The position numbers were made by a program, and so were the translations under genes. Shown piece by piece: positions 38,103-45,279 of a stretch of DNA of 64,000 bases; position 1 is the stretch's first letter, and each line of letters starts with the position of its first letter. The notes beneath the pieces were generated by a model. That model was not told the origin of the DNA, searched no databases, and saw nothing but the letters and a program-made list of their open reading frames with translations. The stretch comes from XN24 sp964462675 (lineage in GTDB: Bacteria; Pseudomonadota; Gammaproteobacteria; Steroidobacterales; XN24): assembly GCA_964462675.1 (NCBI GenBank), contig CAYWYS010000010.1, positions 1-64,000 on the forward strand, in the 5' to 3' direction.

Positions 38103-39599
38103 ATGTCCGAACAGCCAGAGCACGCCCTGATCGCGGAACGGCGCCGCAAGCTCGAAGCGCTGCGCGCTGCCGGCGAGGCCTATGCGAACGACTTCCGTCG
38201 CAATGCGCAGGCCGAGGACCTGCAGCTCGCGTTCGGGCCGCTGGAGGCCGAGGCGCTCGAGCGCGACGGCGTGCCGGTCGCGGTCGCCGGGCGCATGATG
38301 GCCAAGCGCATCATGGGCAAGGCGAGCTTCGCCCGGCTCGAGGACATGAGCGGCGCGATCCAGTTGTTCTTCGAGCGCGATGCGCTGCCCGAGGGTGTGT
38401 ATGCGGCCTTCAAGAGCTGGGATCTCGGCGATCTGCTCGGCGTCGAGGGCACGCTGTTCAAGACCAGGACCGGCGAGCTGACCGTGCGGGTGCGGACGGC
38501 GCGCCTGCTGTCGAAGTGCCTGCGGCCCCTGCCCGAAAAGTATCACGGCCTCGCCGATACCGAGACGCGCTACCGCCAGCGCTACCTCGACCTGATCATG
38601 AACGCCGACAGCCGCAAGGTATTCCGCCTGCGCTCCAGCATGATCTCTTTCATGCGGCGCTATCTCGATTCGCGCGGCTTCCTGGAAGTCGAGACGCCGA
38701 TGATGCAGCCGATCCCCGGTGGCGCGAATGCACGCCCCTTCATCACGCACCACAATGCGCTCGGCGTCGACATGTACCTGCGCATTGCGCCCGAACTGTA
38801 CCTGAAGCGCCTCGTCGTGGGCGGTCTCGAGCGCGTCTACGAGATCAACCGCAATTTCCGCAACGAGGGACTGTCGACGCGGCACAACCCCGAGTTCACG
38901 ATGCTCGAGCTGTACCAGGCCTATGTCGACCAGGTGGCGATGATGGACCTGACCGAGGACCTGCTGCGGCTGATGGCGGAGGCGCTGACCGGCGGGATGA
39001 AGCTCGCCTGGCAGGGCGCCGAGATCGATCTCGGTCCGGCATTCCGCCGGGTAGAGCTCGAGGCGCTGGTCGCCGAGGCGAATCCCGGCCTCGATCCCGC
39101 CCGGTGGCGCGACCCGGCGCACCTCCGGGACATCGCAGCGCGACTCGAGCTGCGTGTCGAGGCCGGCTGGGGCGCGGGCAAGCTGCTCGCCGAGTTGTTC
39201 GAGAAGACCGTCGAGCCCGGCCTGCAACAGCCGACTTTCGTCACCGGCTACCCGCTCGAGATCTCGCCGCTGGCGCGCTGCCGCGACGCGGACCCGTTTC
39301 TGACCGACCGCTTCGAGCTGTTCATTGCCGGCCGCGAGATCGCGAACGGTTTTTCCGAGCTCAACGACCCTGAAGAGCAGGCACGTCGCTTCCGCGCGCA
39401 GGTCGAGCAGAAGACCGCCGGCGACGAGGAGGCGATGTTCTACGACGCGGATTACGTCCGCGCGCTCGAGTACGGCATGCCGCCGGCCGGCGGGCTCGGC
39501 GTCGGCGTGGACCGCCTCGCGATGCTGTACGCCGACCAGCCGTCGATTCGCGATGTGCTGCTGTTCCCGCACATGCGCCCGGAAGAGCCTGGCGCATAG
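38103..39599 (+). CDS. lysS: Lysyl-tRNA synthetase, class II
   Basis: Charges tRNA(Lys). The protein has 498 residues. The N-terminal OB-fold anticodon-binding domain (about 55-150) is followed by the class II catalytic core: RYRQRYLDLIMN, motif 2 NRNFRNEGLSTRHNPEFTM, and motif 3 GLGVGVDRLAML near the C-terminus. ATG 38103 follows GGGGAAAG. The stop at 39599 is followed by the second composite palindromic element. Confidence 0.98.
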   Translation: MSEQPEHALIAERRRKLEALRAAGEAYANDFRRNAQAEDLQLAFGPLEAEALERDGVPVAVAGRMMAKRIMGKASFARLEDMSGAIQLFFERDALPEGVYAAFKSWDLGDLLGVEGTLFKTRTGELTVRVRTARLLSKCLRPLPEKYHGLADTETRYRQRYLDLIMNADSRKVFRLRSSMISFMRRYLDSRGFLEVETPMMQPIPGGANARPFITHHNALGVDMYLRIAPELYLKRLVVGGLERVYEINRNFRNEGLSTRHNPEFTMLELYQAYVDQVAMMDLTEDLLRLMAEALTGGMKLAWQGAEIDLGPAFRRVELEALVAEANPGLDPARWRDPAHLRDIAARLELRVEAGWGAGKLLAELFEKTVEPGLQQPTFVTGYPLEISPLARCRDADPFLTDRFELFIAGREIANGFSELNDPEEQARRFRAQVEQKTAGDEEAMFYDADYVRALEYGMPPAGGLGVGVDRLAMLYADQPSIRDVLLFPHMRPEEPGA

Positions 39600-39647
39600 C
39601 GGCTGTCGGTCGCAGCGATGGTCGCGGTCGACCGCGTGGGTGGACCG

Positions 39648-39720
39648 CGTGGGCGGACCGTCACAGGTCCGCCTCGCTCAAAATAACTTCGCTCGGCGGA
39701 CCCGTGACGTTCCACCCACG
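39648..39720 (-). repeat. Long hairpin unit C of the paired palindrome family
   Basis: Arms 39648-39673 and 39695-39720 pair over 26 positions with three mismatches. The inner 14 (GTCACAGGTCCGCC) have one mismatch. Read on the minus strand, the 21-nt loop begins and ends with GAGCGA and contains AGTTATTTT in place of the ATAAAGATTTCT seen in A, B and D. Arm sequences differ from those of the other units. Confidence 0.85.
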
Positions 39721-39800
39721 CTGCTGTGTCGCCGGATCCAGCGCTGCCGGTGCCAATGCAGTTGCTAATGCGCTCGGGGCGTGCAGCGCATTGTTGCGCT

Positions 39801-39840
39801 GACATGCGCTGACATGCGCTGACATGCGCTGACACGCGCT
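39801..39840. repeat. 10-bp tandem repeat GACATGCGCT, 3-4 copies
   Basis: Three exact copies (39801, 39811, 39821) and one with a single change (39831, GACACGCGCT) lie head to tail. Degenerate copies flank them (TTGTTGCGCT before, GTCACGCGCG after). There are no spacers, so this is not a CRISPR. It lies between hairpin units C and D and may be an expansion within the composite element. Confidence 0.9.
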
Positions 39841-39870
39841 GTCACGCGCGACGCGGCAGCGGCGGGGGGA

Positions 39871-39926
39871 CGGCATGGGCCCGCTGAGTGAGATAAAGAT
39901 TTCCCGAACGAAGCGGGCCCATGCCG
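39871..39926 (+). repeat. Long hairpin unit D of the paired palindrome family
   Basis: Perfect 15-bp arms, CGGCATGGGCCCGCT (39871-39885) and its complement (39912-39926), enclose a 26-nt loop. The loop is GAGTGA, GATAAAGATTTCCC, GAACGA. The AT-rich core is the same as in unit B and in the reverse of unit A. It points toward unit C. Confidence 0.88.
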
Positions 39927-40009
39927 GCGCCCCGTCGCGGTCGACTGCGATCCAGCTGATGCCGGCGCCGCGCCGCGGTCAATTCCGCGGTCGACCACGC
40001 TCCGGCCAG

Positions 40010-40870
40010 TTACGAACCGGCGTCGGGCGGCGTGAACGGCTCGAGCGGCCGGCCGTCGGCGAGGGCGAAGGGGCCGGCGGAGTCGTCGGCGACGACCGCC
40101 ATCAGCAGGCCACCGTCATCCTTGGCAGCGGCCCGGATCACCGTGCCGGCCGAGTCGTGCAGGCTGTCCCCTGCGGCCGGCACGGCGCCGGCGACACGGA
40201 ACAGTCGCGCGCGACGCTTGACGCGGCCGAGGTGGTGGGCGCGCGCGACGATCTCCTGGCCCGGATAGCAGCCTTTCGTGAAGCTGACGGCGCCGAGCCG
40301 GTCGAGGTTCAGCATCTGCGCGACAAACTGGCCGCTGGTCTCCGGATAGACCTCGGGAATCCCGGCCTCGAGCTCCGCCAGTGCCCAGTCCACTGCGGCG
40401 GCGCGGTCGACCGGTCCGGTGGTCTCGTCGAGTGCGCCGACGAGCAGCCAGCCGGCCCGGCCGGGCAAGCGCAGGACGCTGAGCGTGTCATTGCAACGCG
40501 CCGTCATCGGCGCATCCCGCGGTCCAAGGCCATCGACCGGCAGTTGCGCGCGATGCTCGGCGGCGAGGCCGAACACCGGCGGACCGGCTTGTACCGTGAC
40601 CTTGGCGCGCAGCACGTACATCCGCAGCCGCTGCTCGATCGCGGCCGCGAGCCCGGCCTGCATGACCAGCACGAAGCCCTGCGGAGATGGCAGCACCCGC
40701 AATACCGCGAGGACCCGCCCTTTCGGATCGTGCCACGCAGAGAGCTGACCGCGGCGCTCCGTGACTTCCCCGAGATCCGACGACAGTTGCTTTTGCAGGA
40801 AGCTGCGCGCGTCGGGCCCGGTCACGGTCAATGACCGCAGGGATTCCAACGGGAAGGGCTGGGCGGTCAT
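40010..40870 (-). CDS. ygfZ: Folate-binding protein YgfZ family
   Basis: Tetrahydrofolate-dependent protein of the GcvT-like fold that helps assemble or repair iron-sulfur enzymes. The protein has 286 residues from ATG 40870. The signature FTKGCYPGQEIVAR, with the functional Cys, is present near residues 198-211. The N-terminal LTVTGPDARSFLQKQLSSD is the folate-domain start. It is divergent from the succinate dehydrogenase genes, whose SdhB needs three Fe-S clusters, so the neighbourhood fits its role. E. coli ygfZ is likewise near sdhE/ygfX. Confidence 0.94.
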   Translation of the reverse strand: MTAQPFPLESLRSLTVTGPDARSFLQKQLSSDLGEVTERRGQLSAWHDPKGRVLAVLRVLPSPQGFVLVMQAGLAAAIEQRLRMYVLRAKVTVQAGPPVFGLAAEHRAQLPVDGLGPRDAPMTARCNDTLSVLRLPGRAGWLLVGALDETTGPVDRAAAVDWALAELEAGIPEVYPETSGQFVAQMLNLDRLGAVSFTKGCYPGQEIVARAHHLGRVKRRARLFRVAGAVPAAGDSLHDSAGTVIRAAAKDDGGLLMAVVADDSAGPFALADGRPLEPFTPPDAGS

Positions 40871-40969
40871 GCGATGCTGGCTCCGCGTCGATGTCGAGGC
40901 AGCGGCAATTCTAACCCGGGGTCCCGGGATGCTGGCCTGTTGTTGCGGTGCGTGGCAGAATCTCGGGCT

Positions 40970-41143
40970 ATGTCCGAGAAGGCCGACAGCAACGAGAACG
41001 AACGCCCGCGGCCGCCGGCCCCGGCGGGCGAGGCGGCCGAAACCGGCGCGCCCGTCATGCCGAAAGAGATAGGGGGGCGGGATGGTCCGGAGCCGGTCCG
41101 CTACGGCGACTGGGAAAAGAACGGCCGTTGCATAGATTTCTGA
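40970..41143 (+). CDS. Small DUF1674/SdhAF4-like protein
   Basis: A 57-residue protein. The C-terminal 25 residues, with KEIGGRDGPEPVRYGDWEK and a final CIDF, are the conserved part of the DUF1674/SdhAF4 family. The N-terminal half is charged and likely disordered. SdhAF4 binds flavinylated SdhA in mitochondria and promotes its joining to SdhB. The location 93 nt upstream of sdhC supports the same role here. SdhE, the flavinylation factor, is encoded after sdhB, so both assembly factors are present. Confidence 0.87.
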   Translation: MSEKADSNENERPRPPAPAGEAAETGAPVMPKEIGGRDGPEPVRYGDWEKNGRCIDF

Positions 41144-41236
41144 GTCGAAACTGACTCGTCCGGGCCGGGCGCCAAGGGCTGAATGCCTCGTGCCTGAGCC
41201 GTACGAACGCACGTCCCGCCAAGGAGGACCCTGGTC

Positions 41237-41629
41237 ATGGCTGCTGGCAATCGGCCCCTGTCACCACACCTGTTGATCTATCGTCCGCAGCTCACCTCGG
41301 TGCTGTCCATCACCCATCGGATGACTGGTGTCGTGCTCACGGTCAGCCTGTTGCTGCTGGTGTACTGGCTCGCTGCGCTGGCCGCGGGAGACACCGCCTA
41401 CCAGGCCGCCCTTGGCGTGCTTGGCACGTGGCCGGTCAAGGCGCTGCTGTTTTTCGCCAGCTACGCATTCTTCTATCACCTCTGCAACGGCCTTCGGCAC
41501 CTGTGGTGGGATTCCGGCCGCGGCTTCGAGATCGAGCAGGTCTACGCCTCCGGCTGGGCGGTCGTCATTGTCGCGAGCCTGCTGACGCTGATGGCCTGGG
41601 GCGTGCGGCTGATCGGCGGTGGCGCGTGA
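41237..41629 (+). CDS. sdhC: Succinate dehydrogenase cytochrome b556 subunit
   Basis: Membrane anchor of complex II. The protein has 130 residues with three membrane helices. RPLSPHLLIYRPQLTSVLSITHRMTG is the N-terminal signature, with the quinone-site Ser/Arg region. His81 in YHLCNGLRHLWWD is the likely heme b ligand. The start has a full AAGGAGG at 41221-41227. It overlaps sdhD as GTGA. Confidence 0.96.
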   Translation: MAAGNRPLSPHLLIYRPQLTSVLSITHRMTGVVLTVSLLLLVYWLAALAAGDTAYQAALGVLGTWPVKALLFFASYAFFYHLCNGLRHLWWDSGRGFEIEQVYASGWAVVIVASLLTLMAWGVRLIGGGA

Positions 41630-42006
41630 GCCTGCGCAGCCCGCTCGGCCGCGCGCTCGGCCTCGGCGCCGCCGGCAACGGCACCGAGCACTGGTGGCAG
41701 CAGCGCATCACCGCGGTCGCCCTGGCGCTGCTGGGCGCCTGGTTCGCGATCTGCCTGCTCGGCCTCGATCTCGCCGACCGCGCCGCGCTCGTGGCGTGGA
41801 TCGTGCGGCCGTGGAACGCGGCGCTGCTGGCGGTGCTGGTGTCGACCGCGGCCTGGCACTCGCTGCTCGGCACGCGCGTCATCGTCGAGGACTACGTCCA
41901 TGGCGCACTCAAGGTGCCGTCGCTGGTGGCGCTCCAGTTCCTGCACGTCATTGCGGCCGCTGTCGGGATCGTCGCCGTGCTGCAGATCGCCAGCGGAGGA
42001 CAATGA
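41626..42006 (+). CDS. sdhD: Succinate dehydrogenase membrane anchor subunit
   Basis: Second membrane anchor of complex II. The protein has 126 residues with three hydrophobic helices. WHSLLGTRVIVEDYVH carries the heme-side His and the quinone-site Asp-Tyr pair typical of SdhD. The frame is open far upstream inside sdhC; GTG 41626 at the sdhC stop gives the family length. The gene ends 1 nt before the sdhA start. Confidence 0.95.
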   Translation: MSLRSPLGRALGLGAAGNGTEHWWQQRITAVALALLGAWFAICLLGLDLADRAALVAWIVRPWNAALLAVLVSTAAWHSLLGTRVIVEDYVHGALKVPSLVALQFLHVIAAAVGIVAVLQIASGGQ

Positions 42007-42007
42007 C

Positions 42008-43801
42008 ATGAGCGGCGCATACAAGATCGTCGACCATAGCTACGACGTGGTCGTGGTCGGCGCCGGCGGCGCGGGCCTGCGTGCGACCTTCGGGCTGGCG
42101 GAGCAGGGCCTGCGGACCGCCTGCGTCACCAAGGTGTTCCCGACGCGCAGCCACACGGTGGCCGCGCAGGGCGGCATCAGCGCGGCGCTCGGCAACATGG
42201 GCGAGGACGACTGGCGCTGGCACATGTACGACACCGTCAAGGGCTCCGACTGGCTCGGCGACCAGGACGCGATCGAGTACATGTGCAAGGAAGCGCCCGA
42301 CGCGGTCATCGAGCTCGAGCACTACGGCGTGCCGTTTTCGCGCACCGAGGAGGGCCGCATCTACCAGCGGCCGTTTGGCGGCATGACGACCCGCTTCGGT
42401 GAGGGCCCGCCCGCGCAGCGCACTTGCGCCGCCGCTGATCGCACGGGTCACGCGATGCTGCACACGCTCTACCAGCAGTCGCTGAAGCACCAGGCCAAGT
42501 TCTTCGTCGAGTACTTCGCGCTCGACCTGATCATGGACGAGCAGGGTGCGTGCCGCGGCGTCATGGCGTGGAACCTCGAGACCGGCGAGCTGCATCGCTT
42601 CCGCGCCCACATGGTCATCCTCGCCACCGGCGGCTACGGCCGCGCGTATTTTTCATGCACCTCGGCGCACACCTGCACTGGCGACGGCAATGGGATGGTG
42701 CTGCGTGCGGGCCTGCCGCTGCAGGATATGGAGTTCGTACAGTTCCACCCGACCGGTATCTATGGCGCCGGCATGCTGATCACCGAGGGCGTGCGTGGCG
42801 AAGGCGGCTACCTGACGAACTCCGAGGGCGAGCGCTTCATGGAGCGCTATGCCCCGAATGCGAAGGACCTCGCGTCGCGCGACGTCGTCAGCCGCTCGAT
42901 GACGATCGAGATCCGCGAGGGCCGCGGCGTCGGCGAACTTCGCGACCACATCCACCTCCATCTCGAGCACCTCGGCCCGGAGGTGATCCATGAGCGGCTG
43001 CCGGGAATCGCGGAAACGTCGCGTATCTTTGCGAACGTGGACGTCACCAGGGAACCGATTCCGGTACTGCCCACTGCACACTACAACATGGGAGGAATCC
43101 CGGCGAACTATCGGGGCGAGGTTACTACCCTGCGTGAAGGCAACACGGAAAGTGTTGTGCCGGGCTTGATGGCTGCCGGCGAGGCTGCCTGCGTGTCCGT
43201 GCACGGCGCCAACCGGCTCGGTTCGAATTCGCTGCTCGACCTCGTGGTATTCGGTCGCGCGACTGCGCGTCGGTGTGGCGAGTTGATCAAGCCGGGGGCA
43301 CGTCATGCACCGCTGCCGAAGGACGCCGGCGAGGCATCGATTGCCCGCCTGGACAGCTTGCGTCATGCCCGCGGTAGCCTGCCGACAGCGCAAGTTCGCC
43401 TCGCCATGCAACGCACAATGCAGGACCATTGCACTGTTTTTCGCACCGGTGAGGCGCTCGGCGAGGGCATCCGCAGGCTGAAGACGGTGGTCGAATCCTT
43501 TGCCGACGTGAAAGTTGCGGATCGCTCGATGGTGTTCAACACGGACCTGGTGGAGACTCTCGAGCTGGAAAACCTGCTCGGCCAGGCGCTGGTCACCATT
43601 GTTTCAGCGGAGAACCGCAAGGAGAGTCGTGGCGCACATGCGCGCGAAGATTATCCCGAGCGCGACGACCAGCAATGGATGAAGCACACGCTGGCGTGGC
43701 GTACGGCGCCGACGGAGGTCCGGATCGATTACCGGCCGGTGCACCTGCAGACGCTGACCGCCGACGCCGAGCCGATTCCACCGAAGGCGCGGACCTACTG
43801 A
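42008..43801 (+). CDS. sdhA: Succinate dehydrogenase flavoprotein subunit
   Basis: Oxidizes succinate to fumarate on the cytoplasmic side of complex II. The protein has 597 residues. VVVVGAGGAGLRATFGL is the FAD-binding site, and His49 in RSHTVAAQGGISAALGN is the covalent FAD residue. EFVQFHPTGIYGAGMLITEG and GANRLGSNSLLDLVVFGR cover the active site and the second FAD region. ATG follows GGAGGA. The 3' third uses noticeably less GC in third positions than the 5' part. Confidence 0.98.
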   Translation: MSGAYKIVDHSYDVVVVGAGGAGLRATFGLAEQGLRTACVTKVFPTRSHTVAAQGGISAALGNMGEDDWRWHMYDTVKGSDWLGDQDAIEYMCKEAPDAVIELEHYGVPFSRTEEGRIYQRPFGGMTTRFGEGPPAQRTCAAADRTGHAMLHTLYQQSLKHQAKFFVEYFALDLIMDEQGACRGVMAWNLETGELHRFRAHMVILATGGYGRAYFSCTSAHTCTGDGNGMVLRAGLPLQDMEFVQFHPTGIYGAGMLITEGVRGEGGYLTNSEGERFMERYAPNAKDLASRDVVSRSMTIEIREGRGVGELRDHIHLHLEHLGPEVIHERLPGIAETSRIFANVDVTREPIPVLPTAHYNMGGIPANYRGEVTTLREGNTESVVPGLMAAGEAACVSVHGANRLGSNSLLDLVVFGRATARRCGELIKPGARHAPLPKDAGEASIARLDSLRHARGSLPTAQVRLAMQRTMQDHCTVFRTGEALGEGIRRLKTVVESFADVKVADRSMVFNTDLVETLELENLLGQALVTIVSAENRKESRGAHAREDYPERDDQQWMKHTLAWRTAPTEVRIDYRPVHLQTLTADAEPIPPKARTY

Positions 43802-43816
43802 GGGAGATGAGCGGAC

Positions 43817-44599
43817 ATGGCTGAATTCAGGCTGCCGGCCAACTCGAGGATCGCCAGGGGCAAGCACTTTCCTGCCCCGGAGGGCGCGAAGAGAGTCAGG
43901 CGTTTTGTCGTGTATCGCTACGACCCGGACAGCGGCGAAAATCCCCGCACGGACACTTACGAGGTGGATCTCGACCGTTGCGGCCCGATGGTGCTTCACG
44001 CATTGATCAAGATCAAGGACGAGATCGATCCCACGCTGACGTTCCGCCGCTCTTGTCGGGAGGGCATCTGCGGCAGTTGTGCGATGAACATCGATGGCGT
44101 CAACACGCTGGCCTGCACCATGTCCATCGGGGAGGGACGTGGCGACGTCAAGGTGTACCCGCTGCCGCACATGCCGGTGGTCAAGGACCTGGTGCCGGAT
44201 CTCAGCAACTTCTACGCGCAGTACGCTTCGATCAAGCCGTGGATCCAGACCCGTACTCCGCCGCCGCCGGACCGCGAGCGGCTGCAGTCGAAGGCGGACC
44301 AGGAGAAGATCAACGAGCCGTCGGCCTGCATCCTGTGCGCCTGCTGCTCGACGGCCTGCCCGAGCTACTGGTGGAACAGCGACCGTTATCTCGGCCCGGC
44401 GGCCTTGCTGGCGGCGTACCGCTGGATCGTCGACAGCCGTGACGAGGCGACCGGCGAGCGGCTTGATGCGCTGCAGGATCCGTTCAAGCTGTATCGCTGC
44501 CACACGATCATGAACTGCACGAGGACCTGTCCGAAGGGCTTGAACCCCGGCAAGGCGATCGCCGAGATCAAGCTGAAGCTGGTGGAGCGGCAGCACTGA
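43817..44599 (+). CDS. sdhB: Succinate dehydrogenase iron-sulfur subunit
   Basis: Carries electrons from FAD to quinone through three Fe-S clusters. The protein has 260 residues. CREGICGSCAMNIDG plus a later Cys bind the 2Fe-2S cluster. CILCACCSTACP and CHTIMNCTRTCP bind the 4Fe-4S and 3Fe-4S clusters. It is the last gene of sdhCDAB and is followed by tandem repeats and the assembly gap. Confidence 0.98.
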   Translation: MAEFRLPANSRIARGKHFPAPEGAKRVRRFVVYRYDPDSGENPRTDTYEVDLDRCGPMVLHALIKIKDEIDPTLTFRRSCREGICGSCAMNIDGVNTLACTMSIGEGRGDVKVYPLPHMPVVKDLVPDLSNFYAQYASIKPWIQTRTPPPPDRERLQSKADQEKINEPSACILCACCSTACPSYWWNSDRYLGPAALLAAYRWIVDSRDEATGERLDALQDPFKLYRCHTIMNCTRTCPKGLNPGKAIAEIKLKLVERQH

Positions 44600-44629
44600 G
44601 AGACGCGTTCTGCGGACGCGCCAGGGTTT

Positions 44630-44805
44630 TCCCGCAGAGACGCGGAGACGCGGAGAAAGGGGGCAGTTCGCAGAGGGACGTGCTCTGGACGCGCCGGTAT
44701 TTCCCCGCAGAGACGCAGAGACGCAGAGACGCAGAGGGTGGGAAAGGCGGAACGTGGTTGCATTCCTATTCTCCGCGTCTCCGCGTCTCCGCGTCTCTGC
44801 GGGAT
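44630..44805. repeat. Octamer GAGACGCA/G tandem blocks in inverted arrangement
   Basis: Block 1 (about 44630-44656) and block 2 (about 44704-44740) read CCGCAGAGACGC with further GAGACGCG or GAGACGCA units. Block 3 (about 44770-44804) is the reverse complement, CTCCGCGTCTCC through TCTCTGCGGG. Blocks 1 and 3 can pair over about 25 bases, giving a large hairpin around block 2. CGCAGAGACGC repeats of this kind are scattered in intergenic DNA of many proteobacteria; no function is established. Confidence 0.85.
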
Positions 44806-44868
44806 TTGAGGTATCTGTCTCCCCGGACCTGTCTCCCCGGACCTTTCTCCCCGAACCTGCCGCCCCGA

Positions 44869-44968
44869 NNNNNNNNNNNNNNNNNNNNNNNNNNNNNNNN
44901 NNNNNNNNNNNNNNNNNNNNNNNNNNNNNNNNNNNNNNNNNNNNNNNNNNNNNNNNNNNNNNNNNNNN
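44869..44968. other. Assembly gap, 100 N
   Basis: Exactly 100 undetermined bases, a standard scaffold-gap placeholder. The true length is unknown. Any reading frame crossing it is an artefact. Confidence 1.
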
Positions 44969-45009
44969 CCACCCATTCCATTACTCCACCCGAACCCCGG
45001 AAAGCCACG

Positions 45010-45279
45010 ATGAACTCCACCGCCGAGGAAGGCATCATCGACCCCGCCGAGCCGGGCAGGCTGCGCTGGCGTTGCCGCCGGGGGATGCTTGAACTCGACG
45101 TGCTGCTGGTGCGCTATCTCGAGCGCGACTGGCCGACCGCGAGTGCCGGGGAGCGCGATGCATTCCGCGCGCTGCTCGAGCGCCAGGATCCCGACGTCAA
45201 TGCGCTGCTGCTCGGCCGGCTGGCACCGGAGAGCGAGGTGTTGGCGCGTGTCCTGGAGTCCCTACGACGGCCTGCTTGA
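45010..45279 (+). CDS. sdhE: FAD assembly factor SdhE
   Basis: Small protein that promotes covalent attachment of FAD to SdhA (and FrdA). The protein has 89 residues. LRWRCRRGMLELDVLLVRYLE holds the family RGxxE motif that contacts SdhA. Genomic position just after sdhCDAB fits the role, although in E. coli the gene lies elsewhere with ygfX and ygfZ. The start lies 41 nt after the N gap. It overlaps ygfX by 32 nt. Confidence 0.92.
   Translation: MNSTAEEGIIDPAEPGRLRWRCRRGMLELDVLLVRYLERDWPTASAGERDAFRALLERQDPDVNALLLGRLAPESEVLARVLESLRRPA

Larger units (their letters stand above)
39600..40009. other. Repeat-filled intergenic region between lysS and ygfZ
   Basis: This 410-nt stretch contains no credible gene. 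It holds hairpin unit C (39648-39720), a 10-bp tandem repeat (39801-39840), hairpin unit D (39871-39926), and several copies of a GCGGTCGACCGC-like palindrome at both ends. Units C and D point in opposite directions, as A and B do between truD and the smr-like gene, so the whole looks like a second, longer copy of the same composite element. Both flanking genes, lysS and ygfZ, end here. Confidence 0.8.
44600..45009. other. Repeat-rich region with assembly gap between sdhB and sdhE
   Basis: No gene is seen. From 44629 to 44805 there are three blocks of the octamer GAGACGCA/G (described separately). These are followed by GTCTCCCCGGACCT repeated at 44830 and again, diverged, to 44868. Then come 100 N (44869-44968), a placeholder for a gap of unknown length. 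The repeats probably caused the break. Forty nt after the gap sdhE begins, so a small gene or a promoter could be hidden in the gap. Confidence 0.9.

Noticed and set aside
39801..39840. Possible CRISPR array
   Set aside because: The repeats are 10 bp long and contiguous, with no spacers and no cas genes in the window.
39875..40834. Plus-strand ORF of 319 codons opposite ygfZ
   Set aside because: It begins inside hairpin unit D and is antisense to a well-supported gene.
44386..45092. Open frames that cross the run of N
   Set aside because: Translation through undetermined bases is meaningless; only sdhE downstream of the gap is real.
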